DNA from: M3007 sp031425155 | GTDB lineage: Bacteria; Bacteroidota; Bacteroidia; Chitinophagales; Saprospiraceae | Direction of reading: 5' to 3' | NCBI GenBank assembly: GCA_031425155.1 | Contig: JANPIV010000097.1 | Location: forward strand, 24,827 to 88,826 | Length of the DNA stretch: 64,000 bases | In this document: piece after piece, positions 18,801-25,923 of the stretch | Position numbering within the stretch: the first letter of the stretch is position 1 | Layout: each line of letters starts with the position of its first letter | Program-made: the position numbers and the translations under genes | The notes under the pieces: model-generated | Told to the model about the DNA's origin: nothing | What the model saw: the letters and a program-made list of their open reading frames with translations, nothing else | Database searches by the model: none

Positions 18801-20119
18801 CCGCTTACATCTCCATTGGCAGTAGAACTGGTGGTAAGATCATCCGCCGGGTCAGTATCGCCGGTGTTCGTAATCGTGAGATTGGAACCCGCTCCGGTGA
18901 TGGCAATTCCGCTGCCAGAGGTGAGGTCAATCGTGCCGCTATCATCAGGAGCAGGTGCCCAGGCACTACCATTCCATTTGAGTACCTGGCCGCTGGCCGC
19001 GCCCATATCATTCAGTTTGGTGGCCGTTATTGCTCCATTACTGATTTTTGCGGCAGTAACGGCATTGGCAGAAATCTCGCTGGTACCCACAGCATTATCA
19101 TTTAACTCGCTGCTACCTACGGCGTTGTCGCTTATTTCGGGGCTGCCTACTGCATTGGGTTTGATCTGTAAATTATCATAATTGCCGGTCACGTCGCCAT
19201 TAAAAGTGGTCGTCAGATTCACGTCGTCTGCGGCATTCGCATCGCCGGTGTTGGTGACCGTAAAATTGTTAAAGCTATTCGTCTGAATGCCAATGCCACC
19301 ACCGCCATTTAAGGCGACACTGCCTGGTTGCACTACAATAGGGGCTACATTGGTCACGCGCCCCTGTGCATCCACACTGATGACCGGGATTTGGGTGGCA
19401 CTGCCATATATGCCAGGGGTGACGCCGGAATTGGCCAGGCTAATAGTCCCGGTATTCGTGATCGGTCCACCCGCCAGACCTGCCCCGGTATTGACCTGTG
19501 TAACCGTGCCGCCATTGGTGCCGGAAGAGGCTACGTCATCGGATGGAGCCCATTTGGAGCCATCCCATTTGAGAACCTGCCCCGATTGAGCACCTTGCTG
19601 GGCAATGCCCAAAGGACTGCTCCCGGTGCCATTGCCATTCAGTGCAGGCGTAGTTTGTACGGTTTGCGTACCCCAGTTATCATTTCCACCGCCAGTACCA
19701 CCATTGGCAGCTGTTTGGGCATACAATGCGTAGGGAACACTCATCAACTGGGTGGAACCCAGCTCATCGAACATGCCAGGGGAGGTTTCCACAGACACCG
19801 TCAGGTACTTGGAGCCCCCGCCCCAGTTGACCGCAGCGAACTCGCCCGAACCCGACAAGGGTATGCCTTGGCCAATAATCAAATTGACCAGACCATACTG
19901 GTTAGTAGAAACTACATGCCTCTCAGAATATGCTACTGGCCCATTGGGTGCTCCGCTGTGCAGAATGAACAACAGGGTAACCGTCTGATTGGTCAAAGGC
20001 AGGCCCGTAGTGTTGTCACGTACAATGCTTTGATAATTAAAGCCTTGTGGCGCGGACTGAGCCATCAGCGAGGCTGAAATGCCGAAGGCAAACAAAAGAA
20101 GGAATAAACAATTTTTCAT
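15881..20119 (-). CDS. Large repeat-rich fibre protein with S74 intramolecular chaperone
   Basis: 1412 residues. A signal peptide (MKNCLFLLLFAFGISASLMAQ) is followed by the APQGFNYQSIVRD domain common in Bacteroidota tail-fibre-like proteins. A long body has three repeat types: about four DDWGTQTAVTG...LNLAKQ units, several ANGAITAGKIDDMGAANGQ units, and five TYTAGTGISI...NELQTISL units. The end (SDQNLKKEI, MGFIAQDVQNLFPELV, coiled-coil tail) is a peptidase S74 domain whose Ser/Lys dyad (SDxxLK) normally cleaves itself after trimerisation. It is probably a secreted trimeric fibre. No phage genes surround it, so a cellular adhesin is more likely than a prophage tail. Confidence 0.85.
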   Translation of the reverse strand: MKNCLFLLLFAFGISASLMAQSAPQGFNYQSIVRDNTTGLPLTNQTVTLLFILHSGAPNGPVAYSERHVVSTNQYGLVNLIIGQGIPLSGSGEFAAVNWGGGSKYLTVSVETSPGMFDELGSTQLMSVPYALYAQTAANGGTGGGNDNWGTQTVQTTPALNGNGTGSSPLGIAQQGAQSGQVLKWDGSKWAPSDDVASSGTNGGTVTQVNTGAGLAGGPITNTGTISLANSGVTPGIYGSATQIPVISVDAQGRVTNVAPIVVQPGSVALNGGGGIGIQTNSFNNFTVTNTGDANAADDVNLTTTFNGDVTGNYDNLQIKPNAVGSPEISDNAVGSSELNDNAVGTSEISANAVTAAKISNGAITATKLNDMGAASGQVLKWNGSAWAPAPDDSGTIDLTSGSGIAITGAGSNLTITNTGDTDPADDLTTSSTANGDVSGPFSSLQIKANVIGTTELANNAVETAKIANGAITGVKIDDMNASSGEVLKWNGTTWAPAADLGGTGSSIDILAGTGIDVTTSGSNFIVLNTGDTDASDDLTTASQANGDVTGAFTSLTIKNGAVTSSKIAANAVTTTAIANGAITAGKIDDMGAANGQVLRWNGTTWAPATVSAGGGGDDWGAQTAVTGSALTGDGTAANPLNLAKQNATTGQVLRWSGTAWVPGTVTGIGLGDDWGSQIAVTGTTLSGDGTSANPLNLAKQNATLGQALLWNGSTWAPGNVAGGSGDDWGTQTAVTGAALTGNGTAANPLNLAKQGAAAGQVLKWNGTAWVPAEDQVGTGGGNNNTYTEGDGISITGVAPNLVINNTGDADADPSNELQKISLVGNQLTLSNTGGTVTLPSGGSNNTYTAGTGISIGGTAPNLVINNTGDVSNTNELQTISLAGSNLSLSNGGGTVTLPVAVTYTAGTAVSITGSGSNLVINNTGDVSNTNELQTINLAGNNLTLSNGGGTVTLPGGNTYTAGIGVDITGTAPNFKINNTGDLSATNELQTLNLSGNSLTLSNNGGTVTLPTANTYTAGAGIAITGVGPNLTVQNTGDLSETNELQNLTLNGTQLVLSGTNSTVDFASAILASGFENYWKLTGGNLFPSPTNTGNVVIGNPVNGTGKLQVTNPAGAEPAAFLTSEGTGPALVTGNGFVGINVPTPLYRLDVGGTGHFASGGAANQLTVEQTGGDYARLSLKNSAASSWTLSGKGGTASGAEFGIDFAGAAVDERAFTIKGNGNVGIGGLNTGTARLKIFQSSGGGLMLENTTNAQNWEFSVESDGSLGLYKNLGLIGSFDNTGAYNTISDQNLKKEIIAMSTGVLNKVLQLQPMTYRYKTQEETAQRSMGFIAQDVQNLFPELVKHNAPHGTQAGYLAVNYAGFGVLAVKSIQEQQVQIETLKAENEALKQQAASMDARLQRLEQLLEPKKD

Positions 20120-20284
20120 GGAAATGCAGTTTTGGAACTAACAAGGGTAGTGGCCGTGCAGCGGTGTTTCAATAATTGGCGGATTAAAAATAAAAATCAA
20201 GGGGAAAAGAGTGCCATGCGGCAGAGGATATGTAAATTACCAGGGAAGATCAGGGTAAACTGGCCCGAATAAACGGACAGCCCC

Positions 20285-20794
20285 TTAAAGCCGGATAAAC
20301 CGGACAGTCGCAACGGCTTTGCTGACCGGATCGCGAAGTTGCAGGAAATAGATGCCCGCTTGCCAGCTGCTGCAATCCAGCAACGAACCATCCGGCTGAT
20401 CGAACGAAATATCATGTACGATCAGGTGGCCCAGGACATCAAATACGGTCGCTTCCAGGCGACCGGTATGTTCAGCACTATAACGAACATACAGAAAATC
20501 AGCAGTTGGATTGGGGAAAACCTCCATCTGCCAGTCTGCCAAATCCAGATCATTGGTGGCCACCAACACACAAAGGTCGGGTTGGTGGAAACCCTGCGTA
20601 AAGTCGGTCGTAGTGCCTTGCAGGGTAAAAATAACGGGTTCCCCAATCGTATAGGCATAGTATCGCCCGGCCCGTACAGTGGACTTGCCGGCAGATGCCA
20701 GTACCTGATTGCAAAATTCTAAATCCTGATTCTGAGCCTGAGAAAAAGTGGGGGACATGCACACCAGGAGTGCAAAGAGTATAAATCGGTTCAT
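20285..20794 (-). CDS. Small secreted protein with type A T9SS sorting domain
   Basis: 169 residues: signal peptide (FILFALLVCMSPTFSQA), a short ~60-residue domain (GRYYAYTIGEPVIFTLQGTTTDFTQGFHQPD) and a type A sorting domain starting WQMEVFPNPTADFLYV and ending VRFIRL. The GEPVIFTLQG...TQGFHQP segment is a recurrent short module preceding sorting domains in this phylum. It lies just upstream of the giant fibre gene on the same strand (165-bp gap), so the two could share a transcript. Confidence 0.75.
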   Translation of the reverse strand: MNRFILFALLVCMSPTFSQAQNQDLEFCNQVLASAGKSTVRAGRYYAYTIGEPVIFTLQGTTTDFTQGFHQPDLCVLVATNDLDLADWQMEVFPNPTADFLYVRYSAEHTGRLEATVFDVLGHLIVHDISFDQPDGSLLDCSSWQAGIYFLQLRDPVSKAVATVRFIRL

Positions 20795-20914
20795 GCTAAA
20801 GGTTGGGATTGAAAAAAAAGTGCAGCAAAGGAAACGAAATTCTGCCGACTATTCAGGCAAAAACCGGGCCATAAGTCGCCTGTTTGTCATTTCTACACTT
20901 TCCCCTATCCGTTT

Positions 20915-22054
20915 TCAGGCATGTTGCCGGAGCAGACTGGTGGCCAGACGTGGGTTATAATCTGGCCTTCCTTCTTCCAAAAAAGACGTCAAGGCCTCGC
21001 CTAACTGCTGCGTTTCAATTAGAAAACCATCATGGCCATAGTCAGAGTCAATTTCCAGGTATTGCGCACCAGGGATATAACGCGCCAGGTATTGCTGCTC
21101 GGCAGGTGGAAAAAGCACATCGCTGCTGATCGCCACCACCAGTGTACGTGCCTGGACGCTGGCCAACGCAGATTCCACACTTTCGCGTCCACGGCCAACA
21201 TGGTGGGTATCCATTGCCTGCGACAGGCGGTAGTAAGAAAAAGCGTTGAAGCGACGCGACAGTTTTTCGCCCTGGTATTGCTGGTAAGTGCTCGCCCGAA
21301 ACTTATCCAGCACCGGCTCCTGATCCGTCTGGAACTGGCCATAAGTACCATAGTTCCGGTACGACAACAGGGCCGTGGCCCGTGCGGCGCGCATACCGGC
21401 ATCGCCTGCCTGCGGGTGCGATTGCTGCCAGGTACTATCGGCTTCGATGGCCATCCGTTGCGCTTCATTGAAGGCTATACCCCAGGCAGAGTGCCGGGCA
21501 TTGGTGGCAATAAGGGCCAGATTTTCAATCAGTTCTGGTTGCTGAATCGCCCATTCGAGGGCCTGTTGTCCGCCCAGCGAGCCGCCCAGCAGCAGGTGGA
21601 TTTTTTGAATACCAAGGTGTCGGCGCAAAGCCTCGTGAGCGGTCACCATATCGCGGATGGTGATGCGTGGATAAGCGTGGAAATAGGGCTGCCCGGTCAC
21701 CGGATTTTTGGTCAGCGGCCCGCTCGTACCGTAGCAGGAAGCCAGCACATTGGCGCAAACGATGAAATAATCCTGGGGATTGAAGTCATCGGTCGGGCCA
21801 AAGAGACCTGCCCACCAGTCGAATACCTCGGAATTGGCCGTCAGCGCGTGACAGACCCACACGACGGGTTTGGAAGGATCGCCGTAGGTATGATAAGCGA
21901 TGGTCGGTTCGGTCAGGTATTCGCCGTTTTCGAGCGACAGGCCGGAGTAAATGGTGAAGGATTGTGCAGACACGGGCGATGAATTGGATGGTGACCACGC
22001 GGAAAATCCGGGGTGCAGATATAAAACAATATTTTCCTGGGCTTTGTGAAACAA
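20915..22054 (-). CDS. metX: Homoserine O-acetyltransferase (MetX)
   Basis: Activates homoserine with acetyl-CoA for methionine synthesis. Alpha/beta-hydrolase fold with oxyanion/nucleophile region GGSLGGQQALEWA, a conserved CYGTSGP, and the catalytic Asp and His in SSDVLFPPAEQ and YGHDGFLIE. There is no ATG in frame at the N-terminus: the outer start is TTG 22054, and the first ~27 residues do not look conserved. A GTG at 21973 would start the protein at VSAQSFTIYSG and gives a length (352) closer to the family; the true start is uncertain. metY is immediately upstream on the same strand, so both probably share the leader-controlled transcript. Confidence 0.92.
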   Translation of the reverse strand: MFHKAQENIVLYLHPGFSAWSPSNSSPVSAQSFTIYSGLSLENGEYLTEPTIAYHTYGDPSKPVVWVCHALTANSEVFDWWAGLFGPTDDFNPQDYFIVCANVLASCYGTSGPLTKNPVTGQPYFHAYPRITIRDMVTAHEALRRHLGIQKIHLLLGGSLGGQQALEWAIQQPELIENLALIATNARHSAWGIAFNEAQRMAIEADSTWQQSHPQAGDAGMRAARATALLSYRNYGTYGQFQTDQEPVLDKFRASTYQQYQGEKLSRRFNAFSYYRLSQAMDTHHVGRGRESVESALASVQARTLVVAISSDVLFPPAEQQYLARYIPGAQYLEIDSDYGHDGFLIETQQLGEALTSFLEEGRPDYNPRLATSLLRQHA

Positions 22055-22074
22055 TGTTTTGATTGATGAAATAT

Positions 22075-22142
22075 GATTGATGAGTGTTGATTTCTGATGT
22101 TCGAGGATGCCCTGTTACATGAAAAATCAACACTCATCAATC
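22075..22142. repeat. Inverted repeat in the metY-metX gap
   Basis: Arms GATTGATGAGTGTTGATTT (22075-22093) and its exact complement (22124-22142) form a 19-bp stem with a 30-nt loop. The same word family occurs at 25869-25923. There is no T-run on the metX side, so it may be an mRNA stabiliser or processing site within the operon; on the minus strand it lies just after the metY stop. Confidence 0.75.
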
Positions 22143-22170
22143 AACATTCATCAATCATTTTTTAAATATT

Positions 22171-23505
22171 TTATGACCCGACCACTTCCGCTGCCGCACC
22201 CACCTCAATCTTATCCAATGCCTGCTCAAAATCAGCAATCAGATCGCTGATGTGCTCGATGCCCGCTGAAATGCGGAGCAGGGTAGGCACCACCCCGGCA
22301 GCCAGTTGCTCGGTTTCGCTGAGTTGCTGGTGCGTGGTGGCGGACGGCTGGATAATGAGCGTCTTGGCATCACCGACGTTGGCGAGGTGGCTGACGAGTT
22401 TCAGATTTTCAATGACCGCCGTCGCATTTTCTTTCGGGCCTTTCACGACGATGCTGAACACGCCGCCATAGCCGTTTTTCAAATACTTGTCTGCCAATGC
22501 TTTATACGGGCTGGAAGCCAGACCGGGATAATTGACCCACTCCACTTTCGGATGTTTTTCAAAGTACTGCGCCAAAGCCAGGGCATTTTCTACGGTGCGT
22601 TGTACACGCAGCGATAGTGTTTCGAGGCCCTGCAACAACAGGAAGGAGTTGAACGGACTGAGGGCGGAACCGAAATCGCGCAGCCCTTCGACGCGGGCGC
22701 GGATGATGAAAGCGATGTTGCCAAACGGGCCGTTGGTACCAAAGACATCCCAAAAAACCAGCCCATGATAGCCTTCGCTCGGCTCCGTAAACTGTGGGTA
22801 TTTGCCGTTGCCCCAGTTGAAATTGCCGCCATCCACGATGACGCCACCGATGCTGGTGCCATGTCCGCCGATCCATTTGGTGGCCGATTCTACCACAACA
22901 TGCGCCCCGTGTTCGAGCGGACGGAACAGGTAACCTCCTGCGCCGAAGGTATTATCTACAATAAGCGGCAGGTCGTATTTCTTGGCCAAGGCCGCAAAAC
23001 GCTCAAAATCAGGGATGTTGAAGCCGGGATTACCAATCGTTTCCAGGTAGAGTGCCTTGGTTTTGTCATCAATCAGGGCTTCAAAACTTTCCGGTTTGTC
23101 GCCGTCGGCAAAACGGGCGTCAACGCCCAGGCGTTTGAAAGCCACTTTGAACTGATTGTAGGTGCCGCCGTACAGATAAGAGGTGGTGATGAAATTGTCT
23201 CCGGCTTGCAGGATATTATTCAGGGCAATAAACTGCGCTGCCTGTCCGGAACCCACTGCTAACGCGGCTACGCCACCTTCCAAAGCCGCAATACGCTTCT
23301 CGAACACGTCGGTGGTCGGATTCATAATGCGGGTATAAATGTTGCCGAACTCTTTGAGGGCGAACAGGTTAGCACCATGTTCGGCACTATTGAACACGTA
23401 AGAAGTGGTTTGATAGATAGGCACCGCCCGACTATTGGTAGTGGGATCGGGCTGCTGTCCGGCGTGGAGTTGGAGGGTGTCGAAATGCAAAGGTTGATCT
23501 GCCAT
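22171..23505 (-). CDS. metY: O-acetylhomoserine aminocarboxypropyltransferase / sulfhydrylase (MetY)
   Basis: PLP enzyme of the Cys/Met metabolism family (444 residues) that turns O-acetylhomoserine plus sulfide into homocysteine. Signatures: FDTLQLHAGQQPDPTTNSRAVPIYQT at the start, SGQAAQF, VDNTFGAGGYL, and the PLP lysine in VESATKWIGGHGTSIGG, then QPSATTHQQL near the C-terminus. The preceding leader contains a Met/Cys-rich mini-ORF and a terminator hairpin whose 3' end lies ~45 nt before the start codon, so expression is probably set by attenuation. Soluble, complete. Confidence 0.95.
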   Translation of the reverse strand: MADQPLHFDTLQLHAGQQPDPTTNSRAVPIYQTTSYVFNSAEHGANLFALKEFGNIYTRIMNPTTDVFEKRIAALEGGVAALAVGSGQAAQFIALNNILQAGDNFITTSYLYGGTYNQFKVAFKRLGVDARFADGDKPESFEALIDDKTKALYLETIGNPGFNIPDFERFAALAKKYDLPLIVDNTFGAGGYLFRPLEHGAHVVVESATKWIGGHGTSIGGVIVDGGNFNWGNGKYPQFTEPSEGYHGLVFWDVFGTNGPFGNIAFIIRARVEGLRDFGSALSPFNSFLLLQGLETLSLRVQRTVENALALAQYFEKHPKVEWVNYPGLASSPYKALADKYLKNGYGGVFSIVVKGPKENATAVIENLKLVSHLANVGDAKTLIIQPSATTHQQLSETEQLAAGVVPTLLRISAGIEHISDLIADFEQALDKIEVGAAAEVVGS

Positions 23506-23557
23506 AAGAAGAGTTATAAGTTATGAGTGATGAGTTATGCTGAGTAGGGAAAAACAA

Positions 23558-23594
23558 AAAAGACCTTTCAGGCACCGGGCCTGAAAGGTCTTTT
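23558..23594 (-). terminator. Attenuator terminator upstream of metY
   Basis: On the minus strand AAAAGACCTTTCAGGC (23594-23579) and GCCTGAAAGGTCTTTT (23573-23558) form a perfect 16-bp stem with a 5-nt loop, directly followed by TTTGTTTTT. It lies between the Met/Cys leader ORF (stop at 23618) and the metY start (23505), so it should stop transcription before metY unless disrupted. Confidence 0.9.
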
Positions 23595-23617
23595 CGTAAA
23601 AACGGAATGATATACTA

Positions 23618-23737
23618 TCAATCGGTATGATTACGCGAAACCCTTTGCAGCGCACCGGCAAGCGGGACGAAACAACAGCACATACGCATCATCATGGCGA
23701 TGGCGGATGGATGTGGATTTCTATTTGCGTAATTCAT
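23618..23737 (-). CDS. Putative Met/Cys leader peptide of the metY-metX operon
   Basis: A 39-codon ORF starting ATG 23737 and ending TGA 23618. Codons 15-22 read ATG ATG ATG CGT ATG TGC TGT TGT, giving MMMRMCCC: four Met and three Cys in eight codons, just upstream of methionine-synthesis genes and a strong terminator. A segment at codons 30-32 (CTGCAAAGG, 23650-23642) can pair with CCTTTCAG in the terminator 5' arm (23588-23581; 8 bp with one bulged C) and would be left free if a ribosome stalled on the Met/Cys run. This is the layout of ribosome-mediated attenuation as in trp or his operons. There is no strong Shine-Dalgarno, as is common in this phylum. Function is inferred from layout only. 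Confidence 0.75.
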   Translation of the reverse strand: MNYANRNPHPSAIAMMMRMCCCFVPLAGALQRVSRNHTD

Positions 23738-23748
23738 TTTCACAGGCG

Positions 23749-23756
23749 CAAAGAAC
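23749..23756 (-). promoter_or_regulatory. Weak candidate -7 box for the met leader (GTTCTTTG)
   Basis: On the minus strand GTTCTTTG keeps the TTTG part of TAnnTTTG; a TTG-containing -33 candidate lies about 21 nt upstream. Transcription would begin only a few bases before the leader ATG at 23737. The TA of the consensus is missing, so confidence is low. Confidence 0.3.
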
Positions 23757-23821
23757 CGGGAAGTTTTCCCAGATTAGCAAGACTGACAGTGTTAAGAGAT
23801 TATTAAATGTTTGTAACGCCA

Positions 23822-23856
23822 ACTTCAGTCGGTCTTTATATATTACCGACTGAAGT
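23822..23856. repeat. Inverted repeat, ACTTCAGTCGGT arms
   Basis: ACTTCAGTCGGT (23822-23833) and ACCGACTGAAGT (23845-23856) are exact complements around an AT-rich 11-nt loop. It sits just past the stop of the rhodanese-like gene (minus strand) and may act as its 3' hairpin; there is no T-tract. Confidence 0.65.
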
Positions 23857-23861
23857 CGGTG

Positions 23862-24179
23862 CTACCGAATCGGTAACCCTTCGGCTTCCCAGGCCGTCAA
23901 GCCGCCTTGCACAGTGGCCACTTTATCAAACCCTCTTTCGGTCAGCAATTTGGCGGCTTCGGCACTCTTCACACCAACGCGCGACACAAAGACGACCTGG
24001 CGGTTGGTGGGTAGTTCACCCAGCCGTTGATCCAGTTCGCTGAATGGCAGCACGACCAGTTGTTTGAGATCGGCGGCTTTGGCCGCTACTTCGGCAGAGT
24101 CCCGCACATCCACTAAAAGACTGCCACGCATATAGGCCGCGTACGCTTCGCGGGGAGAGATTTGTTCAAATTTTCTCAT
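23862..24179 (-). CDS. Rhodanese-like domain protein with Ser in place of the catalytic Cys
   Basis: A single rhodanese domain of 105 residues when started at ATG 24179 (MRKFEQISPREAYAAYM); a longer in-frame extension to 24386 reads into the promoter region of the divergent thiolase and is rejected. Conserved parts: GSLLVDVRDSAEV (CH2A-like), then QVVFVSRVGVKSAEAAKLL where active rhodaneses have C-R-x-G-x-R-S, and VQGGLTAWEAEGLPI at the end. The active-site position is Ser66, so sulfur transfer is unlikely; it may bind a ligand or partner. Its closeness to metY-metX could hint at sulfur metabolism. Confidence 0.8.
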   Translation of the reverse strand: MRKFEQISPREAYAAYMRGSLLVDVRDSAEVAAKAADLKQLVVLPFSELDQRLGELPTNRQVVFVSRVGVKSAEAAKLLTERGFDKVATVQGGLTAWEAEGLPIR

Positions 24180-24392
24180 ATCTTGTACTTTGATTGATTG
24201 ACAAACTTTAATAGTTGATTTCGGATGTAAAGTTATATTTAATTTTACCGAAGAAGCCAATTGTAAAACAACTAATATGTTTCGTTTTGAAAAACGAGGA
24301 CAATGGCGGATAGGAAGGATTCTGGAAAAATATTCTTGCTGTTTTAACAATCTTTGCCAAATATGCTTCTGAATTTGCAAGAGCAATTACTG

Positions 24393-24400
24393 TACTTTTG
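24393..24400 (+). promoter_or_regulatory. Candidate promoter of the thiolase gene (TACTTTTG)
   Basis: TACTTTTG fits TAnnTTTG, with a TTTG at 24374-24377 a little closer than the usual -33 spacing. It lies 31 bp before the ATG at 24432. Confidence 0.45.
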
Positions 24401-24431
24401 TGCCGCTCTAACTAATTTTTGCTACCACACC

Positions 24432-25610
24432 ATGAAAGAAGTCTTTATTGTTTCCGCCGTTCGCACGCCTATTGGCAGTTTCGGCGGCATTTTATCCGGC
24501 ATATCGGCTCCACAGCTCGGTGCTACGGCCATCAAAGGCGCATTGGCGCAGGCAGGTGTACAACCCGATCAGGTGGACGAAGTGCTGATGGGTAATGTCG
24601 TGAGTGCCAACGTCGGTCAGGCACCTGCTCGTCAGGCGGCCTATCACGCGGGCATACCGCATACTGTGCCTTGCACCACCATTAATAAGGTATGCGCCTC
24701 AGGCATGAAAGCCATCACCATTGGCGCGCAGAGTATTATGCTCGGTCTCAATGAGATCGTCGTGGCGGGCGGCATGGAGAATATGTCGCAGGCACCGTAT
24801 TACCTGCCGAGTGCGCGCTGGGGTTCCAAATATGGCAACGCCGAACTCGTGGATGGCCTCGCCAAAGACGGCCTGACCGATGCCTACGACCAACGAGCAA
24901 TGGGCTTCTGTGCCGATGCGACCGCCGAACGGTACAATATCAGCCGCGAAGCGCAGGATGCTTTTGCGGTAGATTCTTACCAACGGGCCGCCAAGGCCAC
25001 AGACTCCGGTGCTTTTCGTTCGGAAATAGTGCCCGTAGTCATTCCTCAGAAGAAAGGCGATCCGCTGCAAATCACCGAAGACGAGGAATATAAGAAGGTG
25101 TTTTTTGATAAAATCCCCTCTTTACGCGCGGCTTTTGCACCCAATGGAACGGTAACCGCCGCTAATGCCAGCACGATCAATGATGGTGCTTCCGCCCTGG
25201 TGCTGGCTAGTGCCGAGGCTGTGCAGAAATATGGTCTGAAACCCGTAGCCAAAATCCGGGGTTTCGCCGATGCCGAGCAAGAGCCGCAGTGGTTCACTAC
25301 TTCGCCGACCATCGCCGCACCGAAAGCCCTGAAAATGGCGGGCTTAACCAAAGACGACATTGATTTCTTTGAAGTCAACGAGGCTTTTGCCGCCGTGGTG
25401 CTGACTTTTGAGCAGGTGCTGGATGTGGCGCACGATAAGATGAATGTCTTTGGCGGCGGTGTGTCGCTGGGTCACCCGCTGGGTGCTTCGGGGGCGCGTA
25501 TTGTGACGACGCTGAATAATGTGCTGCACCAACGCGATGGTCGCCTCGGATTGGCGGCTGTTTGTAATGGGGGTGGGGGAGCGACGGCGATAGTGATCGA
25601 GCGGGTGTAA
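24432..25610 (+). CDS. Acetyl-CoA C-acetyltransferase (thiolase)
   Basis: 392-residue type II thiolase, started at ATG 24432 (MKEVFIVSAVRTPIGSFGG); the upstream extension to 24354 contains the promoter. The acyl-accepting Cys is residue 88 in NKVCASGMKA; the C-terminal GHPLGASGAR supplies the catalytic His and CNGGGGATA the second Cys. It condenses or cleaves acetoacetyl-CoA, in fatty-acid/ketone metabolism or as the first step toward isoprenoid or PHA-type products. It stands alone here, so its pathway is not fixed by context. It is divergent from the rhodanese-like gene. Confidence 0.93.
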   Translation: MKEVFIVSAVRTPIGSFGGILSGISAPQLGATAIKGALAQAGVQPDQVDEVLMGNVVSANVGQAPARQAAYHAGIPHTVPCTTINKVCASGMKAITIGAQSIMLGLNEIVVAGGMENMSQAPYYLPSARWGSKYGNAELVDGLAKDGLTDAYDQRAMGFCADATAERYNISREAQDAFAVDSYQRAAKATDSGAFRSEIVPVVIPQKKGDPLQITEDEEYKKVFFDKIPSLRAAFAPNGTVTAANASTINDGASALVLASAEAVQKYGLKPVAKIRGFADAEQEPQWFTTSPTIAAPKALKMAGLTKDDIDFFEVNEAFAAVVLTFEQVLDVAHDKMNVFGGGVSLGHPLGASGARIVTTLNNVLHQRDGRLGLAAVCNGGGGATAIVIERV

Positions 25611-25920
25611 GAAGCAAAGGGCAAAATGCAATAAGCAAATAGGATTAGTATACTGTAAATTAAATTATTTGTGAAAACGGAACATCGTTACCTCCCCCGG
25701 CCTGCGGCCACCCCCTCCAAAGGGGGATACGCTCCGAGCTTGGCCTATGAAGAACGCGGCGACAGGGTCGGTATCCCCCTTTGGAGGGGGGCAGGGGGGA
25801 GGTAAGCCACGCTCTATTCCAAATAAACATAATTTACAATGTAATTAGTTTGATTGATGATATAAGAATGATGAATGTTGATTTTTGATGGGCTGCACGG
25901 CACATTGAAATCAACATTCA
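25611..25920. other. Gene-free stretch made of repeats
   Basis: This 310-bp gap between the thiolase and a small membrane gene holds a short copy of the GCAAA-word repeat (25615-25640), a long C-rich palindrome (25688-25805) and most of a second inverted repeat (25869-25923). I see no ORF or RNA gene in it. Confidence 0.7.
25688..25805. repeat. Long nested inverted repeat, CCCCCTCCAAAGGGGG type
   Basis: Inner arms CCCCCTCCAAAGGGGGATAC (25711-25730) and its exact complement (25771-25790) are 20 bp; outer TTACCTCCCC / GGGGAGGTAA sequences extend the pairing. The 40-nt loop is GC-rich. A partial copy lies at 11960. This looks like a dispersed palindromic element. Confidence 0.8.
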
Positions 25921-25923
25921 TCA
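25869..25923. repeat. Inverted repeat overlapping the stop codon of the 26 kb small gene
   Basis: TGATGAATGTTGATTT (25869-25884) and its exact complement (25908-25923). The right arm contains the TGA stop of the minus-strand gene ending at 25921. Same word family as 22075-22142. Confidence 0.75.

Noticed and set aside
15881..20119. Prophage tail-fibre locus
   Set aside because: S74 and fibre repeats alone are not enough: there is a Sec signal peptide and no capsid, terminase, integrase or tail-assembly gene nearby.
23506..23860. SAM riboswitch upstream of metY
   Set aside because: I looked for the conserved SAM-I core, but the leader shows a coding Met/Cys run and a terminator without the expected conserved junction sequences. 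Attenuation by translation fits better; a covariance search could still test it.
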